This document shows, in pieces, positions 8,389-16,013 of a stretch of 22,899 nt of DNA. The stretch is from the NCBI GenBank assembly GCA_902768605.1, contig CACXLY010000041.1, positions 1 through 22,899 on the forward strand. Direction: 5' to 3'. The position numbers and the translations under genes are program-made. Within the stretch, counting starts at the first letter, position 1; the number at the start of each line of letters is the position of its first letter. The notes below the pieces were generated by a model. It did not search any database, had not been told where the DNA came from, and saw only the letters and a program-made list of their open reading frames with translations. Source of the DNA: an uncultured Bacteroidales bacterium (GTDB lineage Bacteria > Bacteroidota > Bacteroidia > Bacteroidales > Bacteroidaceae).

Positions 8389-8587
8389 AAGTTTCTGGAG
8401 TTAAAGAAGTTAAAGAAGTTAGCTCGCTATGCTCGCTTGGGGAAGTTAAAGGACAATAGTTTGGGCACCTTGATTTCTGCATCCGAAATGTATCGTCCTT
8501 TAACTTCATTAACTTCATTAACTTCTTTAACTTCCAAAATTTCATTAACTTCTTTAACTTCCATAATAATTATAATATCCGAAACTT
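8389..8587. repeat. intergenic hairpin element, copy B
   Basis: It has the same architecture as copy A at 5415-5608: outer arms AAGTTTC (8389-8395) and GAAACTT (8581-8587), then tandem GTTAAAGAA units facing TTCTTTAAC/TTCATTAAC units (about 8489-8562). The 63 bp from 8397 to 8459 are identical to 5445-5507. The right half has extra tandem units compared with copy A. It sits between two convergent genes, so it could also act as a bidirectional terminator, but its sequence identity to copy A points to a mobile or copied element. Confidence 0.88.
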
Positions 8588-8598
8588 AAATTAAAGAT

Positions 8599-9471
8599 TT
8601 ACGGCAGCCTGTTCTTGAACTTCACGAACTGTTCGCCCTCAGTCTCTCCGAGGGCAAGCAGGATGTTATAGATGGCCTGGGCATGCATGATGCGTATCTT
8701 GCCGGTAAGCTCCAACTGCCCGAACCGCATCAGCAGCCGGCGAGCCTCCTTCTCTGACTCCTGGCTCAAAGCACCCCTCTCCACCTCCTCCAGCAGGCGG
8801 TCGCTTGTAGCAGCAAGCATCCGAATCCGCTTGTAGGCACGCGATGTATAGGATGAGGACTGGCTGTCGGAGACTTTGGCAAAGGCCAGGAGCTGGATGT
8901 TGTCGGCTGGAATCTTGGGGGTTCTGACGGCAAGGACATCACCAAGCGGCACAATGACACGTCCGCCATCGTGGCCCTTCACGCTCTCCAAGATGCCTTT
9001 TATGCCTGCAAACCTGCCATCGATGACGCTAACGATGTCGCCCACCATCAAATCCTTGCTTGTCGGCACGAAGTACTCCACCTCACCATCCATCTTCTCG
9101 ATGGCAAGACGCATCATCTGCACCTCAGAATCAGGGATATAGACGCACCCCGTGGGCGAGGAAACAGGGTGAAGGAAGCGGAGGGAGGCATCGAAGGGAG
9201 GGCCTTGCCTCAACCGGAGGATGTCTTCCTTAGTTGCTTTGATGAAGATATAGTTGCCAGCAATGAGCCGTTTGCGCTCTATGGGTTTGTCGTCCACTAT
9301 GATGCGTGTCACGTCGAGCGGCACGAAATAGTCGTGGATGCCCGTCTTCAGGCTTTCTTTCTTTGCGGTTTCCAAGTCGTCGAGGATGTTGGCATCGCCC
9401 GTGTTGCTGTACATCACAAGCCAGTCTGTCGGCTGATTGTTCTCGGTTAAAGTGTCGGTATTAGTGTTCAT
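8599..9471 (-). CDS. NusG-family transcription antiterminator, UpxY-like, with C-terminal extension
   Basis: The protein is 290 residues from the ATG at 9471. A longer frame reaching 9573 is rejected because the promoter at 9490-9521 lies inside it. An N-terminal NGN-type domain starts at DWLVMYSN (16-23) and includes the basic segment ERKRLIAGNYIFI (65-77). A KOW motif follows at about 141-176 (GDIVSVIDGRFAGIKG). NusG paralogues of this kind bind elongating RNA polymerase and let it read through a specific long operon; in Bacteroides the UpxY proteins do this for capsule loci. Unlike typical UpxY (about 170-200 residues), this one has another ~95 residues after the KOW domain, mainly predicted helix. 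No capsule or exopolysaccharide gene follows it, since the next gene downstream converges on it, so its target is unknown. Confidence 0.8.
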   Translation of the reverse strand: MNTNTDTLTENNQPTDWLVMYSNTGDANILDDLETAKKESLKTGIHDYFVPLDVTRIIVDDKPIERKRLIAGNYIFIKATKEDILRLRQGPPFDASLRFLHPVSSPTGCVYIPDSEVQMMRLAIEKMDGEVEYFVPTSKDLMVGDIVSVIDGRFAGIKGILESVKGHDGGRVIVPLGDVLAVRTPKIPADNIQLLAFAKVSDSQSSSYTSRAYKRIRMLAATSDRLLEEVERGALSQESEKEARRLLMRFGQLELTGKIRIMHAQAIYNILLALGETEGEQFVKFKNRLP

Positions 9472-9489
9472 TTTTATGCATTCCGAATG

Positions 9490-9521
9490 CAAATTTAGCA
9501 AAAAGAATCCAAACTTCCAAA
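9490..9521 (-). promoter_or_regulatory. promoter of the NusG-like gene
   Basis: The minus strand reads TTTG (9518-9521), a 20-nt gap, then TAAATTTG (9490-9497), fitting the -33/-7 consensus. It would give a short 5' leader of about 10-12 nt before the ATG at 9471 and argues against the longer start. Confidence 0.65.
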
Positions 9522-9600
9522 TGAAATGGGAAATATCTTTGCCTTTAGACAGAAAGAAAGCCCCTCTTTGCACTATTTACGCATTTTTTCTTGTTTTTGC

Positions 9601-9631
9601 TTTGAAGTAAGCGAAAATAATACTACCTTTG
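9601..9631 (+). promoter_or_regulatory. promoter of the GH18-like gene
   Basis: TTTG (9601-9604), a 19-nt gap and TACCTTTG (9624-9631) match the Bacteroidetes promoter consensus well. The ATG at 9683 lies about 45 nt past the expected start of transcription. Confidence 0.75.
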
Positions 9632-9682
9632 CAAGGCATTATGTGAAATAATCAAAAAAACAATAACTCTTAAATCAGAAAT

Positions 9683-11020
9683 ATGAAGAAGATTGTACTC
9701 CTTGCTTTTGCTTTCATCGTGGCATTCGCCGACGTTTTCGCTCAGAGCGAATACCGCGAAGTGTCCGGCATCTACTGTGGCGGCCATATCCGTCGTGGTC
9801 GCCCTGGCACCATCACGAAGCTCCGCAATTCGGGCTTCACCTACGTCATCCTCTTCAACGTGGATGTCAAGCCCGATGGCACGCTCACTACCGATGGCGA
9901 CACCATCTGCTACCGGGGCGAATATGTCTTCCAAAAGACGAACCCCTACTATCAGCAGGACATCGCCAACCTCAAGACGGAGCCCACCAGCATCACACGC
10001 GTGGAAATCTGCATCGGCGGCTGGGGAAACGGCTCGTATGGCAACATCAGGAACCTCATCAATGCGAACGGTACTGGCTCTAACACGATGCTCTACAAGA
10101 ACTTCAGAGCACTCAAGCAAGCCGTGCCCGAGATAGACGCCGTGAACAACGACACGGAGCAGGACTACGACGCCGACTCGGCCGCCAAGTTCCACCTCAT
10201 GATGTACAGACTGGGGTACAAGACGACGTTTGCGCCCTACACAGCTTATAACTATTGGACGAGCCTCAACAACAAGATACGTGCTCAGGAGCCTGATGCC
10301 GTGGACCGCGTGATGGTGCAATGCTACGACGGCGGAGCCTACAACCTGAACCAAGTGGGGTCATGGAACTTCACGGGCGTCAGCGAACGCCATCCGGGCC
10401 TGCTGGACTACTCGAACGACTGGAGCGTGGAGCGCAACCTGGCACAGTTCCAGAGCTGGAAGGACGAGGGTGTGGCAACTGGCGGCTTCGTATGGCTCTA
10501 CAACGACGGCTACGACGAGACATGGGACCTCAACGGCTGGGCTGCAGGACTGAACCGCATCTATGGAGCCGTGACAGTGCCCGAGGACCAGGTGGTCGTG
10601 CGACTCTACAGCGAGAAGAACTTCAAAGGCTACTGTGTCAGTCTGCCGCCAGGCCAATACTGTCAGGGCGACCTCGCCGTTTATGGCATGAAGGCAAAAG
10701 ACATCTCGTCTGTGGAGATTGTGGACGACTGCTATCAGGTCATTCTCTACAAAGGTACGGACTGCAAAGGCTCGAGAACCACAAAGAGAGCATCGTCGAA
10801 GTCGCTTACGACGACTTACGACAATCAGGTTTGCTCGGTCGTGGTCGAGCCGAACCCGACAGGAATAAATGAGATTGGACAACAGACCTTCCGCGACTAC
10901 AGACAACAGACAACGGACAACAGAAACAGACCACAGACAATCTACAATGCTGCCGGTCAGCGCCTCGGCAAGATGCAAAAAGGTATCAACATCGTGAATG
11001 GGAAGAAAATACTTTATTAA
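9683..11020 (+). CDS. secreted GH18-like TIM-barrel protein with beta/gamma-crystallin domain
   Basis: This 445-residue exported protein has a signal peptide (1-20, MKKIVL...DVFA). A barrel-like domain covers about residues 25-297. It contains an IGGWGNGSYG strand (111-120) and DAVNNDTE (152-159), which lines up with the GH18 signature DxxDxDxE with D152, D157 and the acid E159 present but N155 in place of the second Asp. GH18 enzymes cleave beta-1,4-GlcNAc linkages in chitin or N-glycans, or act only as binders. Residues about 303-388 resemble a beta/gamma-crystallin or I36-like repeat (VRLYSEKNFKGYCVSL, then VILYKGTDCKG). A repetitive DNA tract encodes the linker RQQTTDNRNR (407-416), and the C-terminus (IYNAAG...INIVNGKKILY) resembles a type 9-type sorting tail. 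Probably co-transcribed with the CotH gene. Enzymatic activity is uncertain. Confidence 0.75.
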   Translation: MKKIVLLAFAFIVAFADVFAQSEYREVSGIYCGGHIRRGRPGTITKLRNSGFTYVILFNVDVKPDGTLTTDGDTICYRGEYVFQKTNPYYQQDIANLKTEPTSITRVEICIGGWGNGSYGNIRNLINANGTGSNTMLYKNFRALKQAVPEIDAVNNDTEQDYDADSAAKFHLMMYRLGYKTTFAPYTAYNYWTSLNNKIRAQEPDAVDRVMVQCYDGGAYNLNQVGSWNFTGVSERHPGLLDYSNDWSVERNLAQFQSWKDEGVATGGFVWLYNDGYDETWDLNGWAAGLNRIYGAVTVPEDQVVVRLYSEKNFKGYCVSLPPGQYCQGDLAVYGMKAKDISSVEIVDDCYQVILYKGTDCKGSRTTKRASSKSLTTTYDNQVCSVVVEPNPTGINEIGQQTFRDYRQQTTDNRNRPQTIYNAAGQRLGKMQKGINIVNGKKILY

Positions 11021-11165
11021 TTCATAATTCATAATTCACGATATTCAATTCATAATTCATAATTCATAACTCATAATTCTCAATATTCAATCTTCAATAT
11101 TCAATCTTCAATTCTCAATCTTCAATCTTCAATTTTCAATCTTCAATTTTCAATATTCAATACAT
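11021..11165. repeat. AT-rich short tandem repeats between two secreted-protein genes
   Basis: Nearly the entire 154-bp gap is made of degenerate units: first AATTCAT/AATTCATA, then CTTCAAT/ATTCAAT types. No promoter consensus or stable GC-rich terminator is evident, which fits read-through from the upstream gene. The unit type drifts along the tract, suggesting successive slippage expansions. Confidence 0.85.
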
Positions 11166-11174
11166 AAGTTTATC

Positions 11175-14100
11175 ATGAATAAACACCTTCTTTCATTTTT
11201 CTTGCTCTTGTTTCCTGGCTTCTTAACCGTTGCGAATGCTCAGGAGTTTATTGTGCCGATGGGCTACAACGAGCCGTGGACTGCCAAACTGCTCTTCAAC
11301 AGCGAAGGCGGCTACAACTTTGACTATACCTCTCCCAGCAACAACCCGATTCATGGATGGGAACAGCTCTACGAAGCAGCGAAAAGCGATGTCTATACTG
11401 TCACGATGCCCACACCCTGCTACGAGGCAAGCTACGGCCGCGTGCAGTTCAAGACACCTATCACGATAGTCAGCAACCACAAGTATCGCTTCGTCGTAGG
11501 ACTCCAGGCGGACAAGGCCATCAGCGGTGTCAACATCGCTCTCTGCGAGAATGAGGACGACGACGTCAGCCTAATCAGAGGCACCGTCAACCTGACTGCC
11601 GGCGGAAAGGTGACTTTCTCGCGCAACAACCTCACCGGCACAAGCATCGAGGATGCAAAGATTGCCCTCGAATTCCCCACAACAGAGGAAAATACCGTCA
11701 TCACCATTTCCAGCATAAGCATCTACGACATCACAGCAAGCCGAGAGCTCTGGGCTGGCTCGGCGTTCTACAACTGGTGCTACTATGCCGACGAATCGGG
11801 CAACCGCATTCAGGACATGCAAATCGACGGACGCAACGAGACTCTCAGCTGGACGGAGGCAGACTTCGACGACTCACAATGGGCTGAAGAAGTGATGCCC
11901 ATCGGCAGCACCGACGTCAGCTTCATTCAGTCTGTCTGGCCACTCGGCGACAACACCAACTTCTGGTTCCGACGCGACTTCACTCTCGATGAAGTGCATC
12001 CCACCTCAAAATATGTCCTGCATGTCCTGCACGACGACAACTACCGCATTTGGGTGAACGGCAATCTGCTGGACGAAGCAGACAACTGGACCAATGGGAC
12101 CGATGCTGTGAAGCTGGAGGTTATGGCTTCACAATTGCAAGAGGGCAACAACGTCATCGCAGCCTACGTTCAGCAGAACTGGGGCGGCAAGCTCTACGAC
12201 TGCGGACTGACGGAAGAGCTGGACTTCTACGAGGACTCCGACCCCGATGCCGACATCTCAAAACTCGTCTTCAACGAGATAATGATTGGCAACATCGACC
12301 AATACATCGACTACTCCTGGAACTACGGAGCTTGGGCCGAGATTTACAATCCGACCAAACAAAACATCTCGCTCGACGGACTTTACATCACAGACGACGA
12401 GGACGACCCTCAGAAGTTCCAACTCCCTGCAGGAACAGGCGTCGTGAAGGCCGGCGACTTCAAGGTCATCTACTTCGACCACAACTCTGCCGACGGCACC
12501 TTTGGCGACACAGCCTACAAGCAGGTTCGCTTCAAGCTGGACAATAGCGGCGGCATGCTCTATCTCTACAATGCAGACGGCAAGCTGCTGACCTCTGCCG
12601 GCTATCCCGAATGCATTCCACGCTGCTCATGGGCACGCATCGAAGATGGCGACGAGGAATGGGGCTGGACAGGAACGCCGACCCTTGCAGCCTCGAACAA
12701 CGGCAGCGACTTCGCCGACTTCCGACTCGACGCACCATACATCGACACCGACTCTCGGCTCTTCACCGAACCCTTCACCATACAGGTCAGCATCCCGCAA
12801 GGAACCACTCTGCGATACACAACTAATGGCACAACACCATCGCTCACAAACGGTTCGACAAGCGAGGACGGCATCTTCAACATCAGCGAGACGACGGTCT
12901 ATCGCTTCGGCCTCTTCCAGGAAGGGATGCTGCCAAGTCCCGTTGTCACCCGCAGCTTCATCTATCGCAACCACGACTACTACCTCCCCGTCATCTCTAT
13001 CGCCACAGCCCCTGCCAACCTCTACGACGGCAAGATAGGTGTCTATACAGATGGCGTCAATGGTGTGAGCGGACGCAACCACGGCGCCTCAAACATTAAC
13101 ATGGACTGGGAAAGACCCGTCAACTTCGAGTACATCACTCCCGATGACAAGATGGTCGTCAACCAGGAGGCAGAGTTCGTCATCTCGGGAGGCTGGAGCC
13201 GCCACTATGCTCCTTCGTCGTTCAAGATAAAGGGCACGAACAGATACGAAGGCAAGAAGAGCATCGACTACTATCCCTTCTTCTCGAACAGACCTCACAA
13301 CAAGTACCGCCAAATCATGATTCGCAACGGCGGCAACGACAACAACTCGCAAGCTCACGGACGCGTTCGCGATGCCCTCACCCAGCAAGTGCTCATGTCG
13401 AGCGGCTTCTATTGCGACTGCCAGGACTATCAGCCCGTCCACGTCTTCTTCAACGGACGCTACATCGCCCAGCTCAACCTGCGCGAACCCAACAACCGCT
13501 ATCATGGCTATGCCAACTACGGCTACGACGACGACTACATGGATGCCTTCGAGTACTCGAACGGCTACTTCCAGATGGCTGGCACGAAGGATTCCTTCAA
13601 CCGCTGGAAATACCTTGCACAGAACTGCTCGTCGCCAAGCACCTACGAGGAACTCAAGCAGCTCATCGACATCGACGAGATAACCAACTTCTTCGCCGCC
13701 ATCAGCTACATCGGTTGCAGCGACTGGATTTGCAACAACAACAACGTGAAAGGCTATCGCTCCCTGCCCGATGGCAAGTTCCGAATGACGCTTCACGACC
13801 AAGACTGGGGCTGGAGCAACGCAAACGGCGTGCAACTGCTCGAAGGCAACTACGGCAACGAACTGCTCGGCATATATAATAATATGAAGAGGAACAGCCC
13901 AGACTTCAGCCGCCGCTTTGTCGATGCCTATTGCATCCTGTCCGGCAGCGTCTTCTCCAGAGAGCGTTGTCTCAGCATTTGCGACAGCATCTGCCGACTC
14001 GTAGAGCCCGCCCTCGCTTGGGAAAACAAAGAGCCCTGGACATCCTACAACGAGCAGAAGTCGGCCATGTCAGGCCCGACAGCTCGGACAGCCCGCATGA

Positions 14101-15605
14101 ACTCCCTGAAGAAAGCATACGGACTGGGCAGCGGAATGGCTGTGAAGTTCAAGGCCAACGTGCCCGGAGCATCCTTCCTCATCAATGGCCATCCCGTCCC
14201 CGGAGCTAAGTTCGACGGCACACTCTTTGCCCCCGTCACCCTCGAAACCTCAGCACCCGCCGGCTATAACTTTGTCGGTTGGAGCAAAGTGGGCAACGCC
14301 ACCGTGACCGACATCCACCAGGGCGACACCTGGAGCTATTGGGACCGCGGCTCGCTCGACGGCACAAACTGGAAGACAGGCAATGTCTCTCATTGGGCAC
14401 AAGGCCCCACCCCACTCGGTTACGGCAAGAGCAGCATCGTGACCACCATCGATTACGGCTCCGACAGCAGCAACAAGTATCCCACATACTACTTCCGCAA
14501 GAACCTCACCGTCGATACCGACCCCGCCAGCATCGCATCCCTGACACTCAACTTCACCGCCGACGACGGCTTCGTGGTCTATATCAACGGAACAGAAGCA
14601 ACACGCTATCTCCTTCCCGAAGGTGAGATTACCTACGAGACATACGCCACCACCTATGCTCCCGACAACCCAGACTCGGGCACACTCGACCTGCCCGTCA
14701 ATCTCCTCAAGCAGGGCACGAACATCATCGCAGTTGAGGTGCACAACAATGTTCCCGGTTCAAGCGACATCTACTGGGATGCCGAGATAACCTACAACGT
14801 CACCAGCGGCAATGCCATCGTCAGCCGTGAGCGCACCCTTCAGCTCGACACCGATGCCGACACAGAGGTGCAGGCCATTTTCCAGCCCTTGCAGCCCGAA
14901 TGCCTTGTGGCAGCAGGCTCCACACCAGTCGTAGTCAACGAGGTGAGCGCCAGCAACACCGTGGCTGCCAACGAATACGGAAAGCGCAACGACTGGATTG
15001 AGCTCTACAACACCACCGACCACGACATCGACCTCGAGGGCATGTTCCTGACCGACGACCCAGCCATTCCCGAGAAGTACCCAATCACCAAGAGCTCCCT
15101 CTCTTCCGGAGAGGGATGGGGTGAGGCTTCAACCATCATCCCCGCTCATGGCTACTACATCATTTGGGCAGACGACCTCGACCCGCTCCGGGGGCTGCAT
15201 GCAGGCTTCAAGCTCTCCAACAGCAACGAGGAGAATGTCACCCTTACCGCAGCCGACCACAGCTGGAGCGACTGCCTCACCTACACCCCCATGAAGGGCG
15301 ACGAAAGCGTCGGTCGCTATCCCGATGGCGGCAAGCGAACCTACCTCATGACGCGCCCCACCATCGATGCCACGAACACTCTCACATCCTATAGCGAGTG
15401 GCTTTATGGTTTCGACGAGAACTTCGACGAAGACACCTACCTCGCCACCATCACTTCACCCTCTCTGGCCAACACCGAAGCGAACGGAACAGAGTACTTC
15501 AGCATCGACGGCATGAAGCTCGACCGTCCTCAGCGCGGCATCAACATAGTCCGCACAGTCGGCTCCGACGGCAAGGTTGCGGTCAAGAGGCTGCTCGTGA
15601 AATAA
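11175..15605 (+). CDS. large secreted CotH-kinase-like protein with two lamin-tail domains
   Basis: A 1476-residue exported protein with a signal peptide (about 1-22). Domains in order: an unassigned beta domain (23-190); a galactose-binding-like sandwich (about 190-350); lamin-tail domain 1 (about 360-470, starting ISKLVFNEIM); a chitobiase-C/FN3-like segment (about 523-590, TLRYTTNGTTPS); a CotH-like domain (about 600-980) with YLPVISIAT, FKIKGTNRYEGKKS and LHDQDWGWS (D875/D877); a second beta-sandwich (about 1050-1210); and lamin-tail domain 2 (about 1250-1375). It ends in EYFSIDGMKLDRPQRGINIV, the tail type seen in its neighbours. CotH proteins are atypical surface kinases (Bacillus spore coat); bacteroidal versions are uncharacterised. 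Residues 1307-1317 (SSLSSGEGWGE) are encoded by a small hairpin that interrupts the second lamin-tail domain. Whether it phosphorylates anything is not known. Confidence 0.88.
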   Translation: MNKHLLSFFLLLFPGFLTVANAQEFIVPMGYNEPWTAKLLFNSEGGYNFDYTSPSNNPIHGWEQLYEAAKSDVYTVTMPTPCYEASYGRVQFKTPITIVSNHKYRFVVGLQADKAISGVNIALCENEDDDVSLIRGTVNLTAGGKVTFSRNNLTGTSIEDAKIALEFPTTEENTVITISSISIYDITASRELWAGSAFYNWCYYADESGNRIQDMQIDGRNETLSWTEADFDDSQWAEEVMPIGSTDVSFIQSVWPLGDNTNFWFRRDFTLDEVHPTSKYVLHVLHDDNYRIWVNGNLLDEADNWTNGTDAVKLEVMASQLQEGNNVIAAYVQQNWGGKLYDCGLTEELDFYEDSDPDADISKLVFNEIMIGNIDQYIDYSWNYGAWAEIYNPTKQNISLDGLYITDDEDDPQKFQLPAGTGVVKAGDFKVIYFDHNSADGTFGDTAYKQVRFKLDNSGGMLYLYNADGKLLTSAGYPECIPRCSWARIEDGDEEWGWTGTPTLAASNNGSDFADFRLDAPYIDTDSRLFTEPFTIQVSIPQGTTLRYTTNGTTPSLTNGSTSEDGIFNISETTVYRFGLFQEGMLPSPVVTRSFIYRNHDYYLPVISIATAPANLYDGKIGVYTDGVNGVSGRNHGASNINMDWERPVNFEYITPDDKMVVNQEAEFVISGGWSRHYAPSSFKIKGTNRYEGKKSIDYYPFFSNRPHNKYRQIMIRNGGNDNNSQAHGRVRDALTQQVLMSSGFYCDCQDYQPVHVFFNGRYIAQLNLREPNNRYHGYANYGYDDDYMDAFEYSNGYFQMAGTKDSFNRWKYLAQNCSSPSTYEELKQLIDIDEITNFFAAISYIGCSDWICNNNNVKGYRSLPDGKFRMTLHDQDWGWSNANGVQLLEGNYGNELLGIYNNMKRNSPDFSRRFVDAYCILSGSVFSRERCLSICDSICRLVEPALAWENKEPWTSYNEQKSAMSGPTARTARMNSLKKAYGLGSGMAVKFKANVPGASFLINGHPVPGAKFDGTLFAPVTLETSAPAGYNFVGWSKVGNATVTDIHQGDTWSYWDRGSLDGTNWKTGNVSHWAQGPTPLGYGKSSIVTTIDYGSDSSNKYPTYYFRKNLTVDTDPASIASLTLNFTADDGFVVYINGTEATRYLLPEGEITYETYATTYAPDNPDSGTLDLPVNLLKQGTNIIAVEVHNNVPGSSDIYWDAEITYNVTSGNAIVSRERTLQLDTDADTEVQAIFQPLQPECLVAAGSTPVVVNEVSASNTVAANEYGKRNDWIELYNTTDHDIDLEGMFLTDDPAIPEKYPITKSSLSSGEGWGEASTIIPAHGYYIIWADDLDPLRGLHAGFKLSNSNEENVTLTAADHSWSDCLTYTPMKGDESVGRYPDGGKRTYLMTRPTIDATNTLTSYSEWLYGFDENFDEDTYLATITSPSLANTEANGTEYFSIDGMKLDRPQRGINIVRTVGSDGKVAVKRLLVK
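15096..15116. repeat. hairpin repeat inside the CotH-like coding sequence
   Basis: TCCCTCTC (15096-15103), loop TTCCG, GAGAGGGA (15109-15116): a perfect 8-bp stem followed by TGGGGTGAGGC. This GC-rich 'CCCTCTC...GAGAGGGATGGGGTGAGGC' form resembles dispersed palindromic repeats that I know from Bacteroidetes genomes. It is in frame and lies between the 'PEKYPI' strand and the 'TIIPAHGYYIIW' strand of lamin-tail domain 2, a loop position. Confidence 0.7.
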
Positions 15606-15628
15606 AACGCGACCAAGGTAAATTGCAT

Positions 15629-15687
15629 ATTAGACGTGTCTAATTACCATCTTAACGTTTCTAGTTGGCCAACTAAACACGTCTAAT
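15629..15687. repeat. nested palindromes downstream of the CotH-like gene
   Basis: Outer arms ATTAGACGTGT (15629-15639) and ACACGTCTAAT (15677-15687) enclose a perfect 14-bp palindrome, TAGTTGGCCAACTA (15662-15675). The left arm is also part of its own 16-base near-palindrome, ATTAGAC-GT-GTCTAAT (15629-15644). It sits 24 bp past the stop codon. Possible roles are a processing stem, a protein-binding site or a recombination site. Confidence 0.75.
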
Positions 15688-15732
15688 TTGCTTTCATTAT
15701 TATTGATGCTTTTTATCGGACAGCAATAAAAC

Positions 15733-15776
15733 ATAAAAGAGGCCATGTCCGTTTATTCTGACACAGCCTCTTTTAT
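15733..15776. terminator. bidirectional terminator-like hairpin
   Basis: Perfect 11-bp arms ATAAAAGAGGC (15733-15743) and GCCTCTTTTAT (15766-15776) surround a 22-nt loop, with T-rich sequence on the exit side in either direction. It lies between the convergent CotH-like and modular secreted-protein genes. The inner sequence (TTCTGACACAGCC) recalls bacteroidal insertion-sequence ends, so it may descend from one. Confidence 0.75.
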
Positions 15777-15786
15777 TCATATTTTA

Positions 15787-15990
15787 TTGAAGTTTCGGAA
15801 GTTCTGAATGTATTTGTAGTTAAGTAGTTAAGTAGTTCTTGCGCTCCACAGGTGCTCAGGCGCAGGCGGAGAAGCCAATACCTCATTCGCCTGCTTTCTG
15901 CTTCCAAAGCATTCGGCTTCTCCGCCTGCGCCTGACCAAAGGGAAGAACTACTTAACTACTGTCTACTTAACTACTTCAGAAACTTCAAT
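15787..15990. repeat. large intergenic hairpin element, third of its kind
   Basis: The outer arms ATTGAAGTTTC-GAAGT (15787-15802) pair with 15974-15990. Tandem GTAGTTAA units (15816-15840) pair with 15944-15960, a 17-bp perfect match next to TTCTT. A GC-rich 21-bp perfect inner pair occupies 15856-15876 and 15915-15935. The loop is 15877-15914. The layout parallels copies A and B (outer AAGTTTC-type arm, then facing tandem repeats) but the core sequence differs. It lies between convergent genes. Apart from this, the nested palindromes and the terminator hairpin, I see nothing in 15606-16013. Confidence 0.88.
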
Positions 15991-16013
15991 TACTTTATTA
16001 TTTTCTTATTTTC

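Noticed and set aside
9472..9573. Longer N-terminus for the NusG-like protein
   Set aside because: The extension overlaps a good -33/-7 promoter pair at 9490-9521 and has no NusG similarity; the ATG at 9471 fits the family better.
9623..10354. Open frame of 243 codons on the minus strand
   Set aside because: It is antisense to the GH18-like gene and covers that gene's promoter and signal peptide. Its composition (Val/His/Ala-rich) is typical of a shadow frame.
15733..15776. End of an insertion sequence
   Set aside because: The inner sequence resembles some bacteroidal insertion-sequence ends, but no transposase or second matching end is present. A terminator explains the 11-bp stem between convergent genes.
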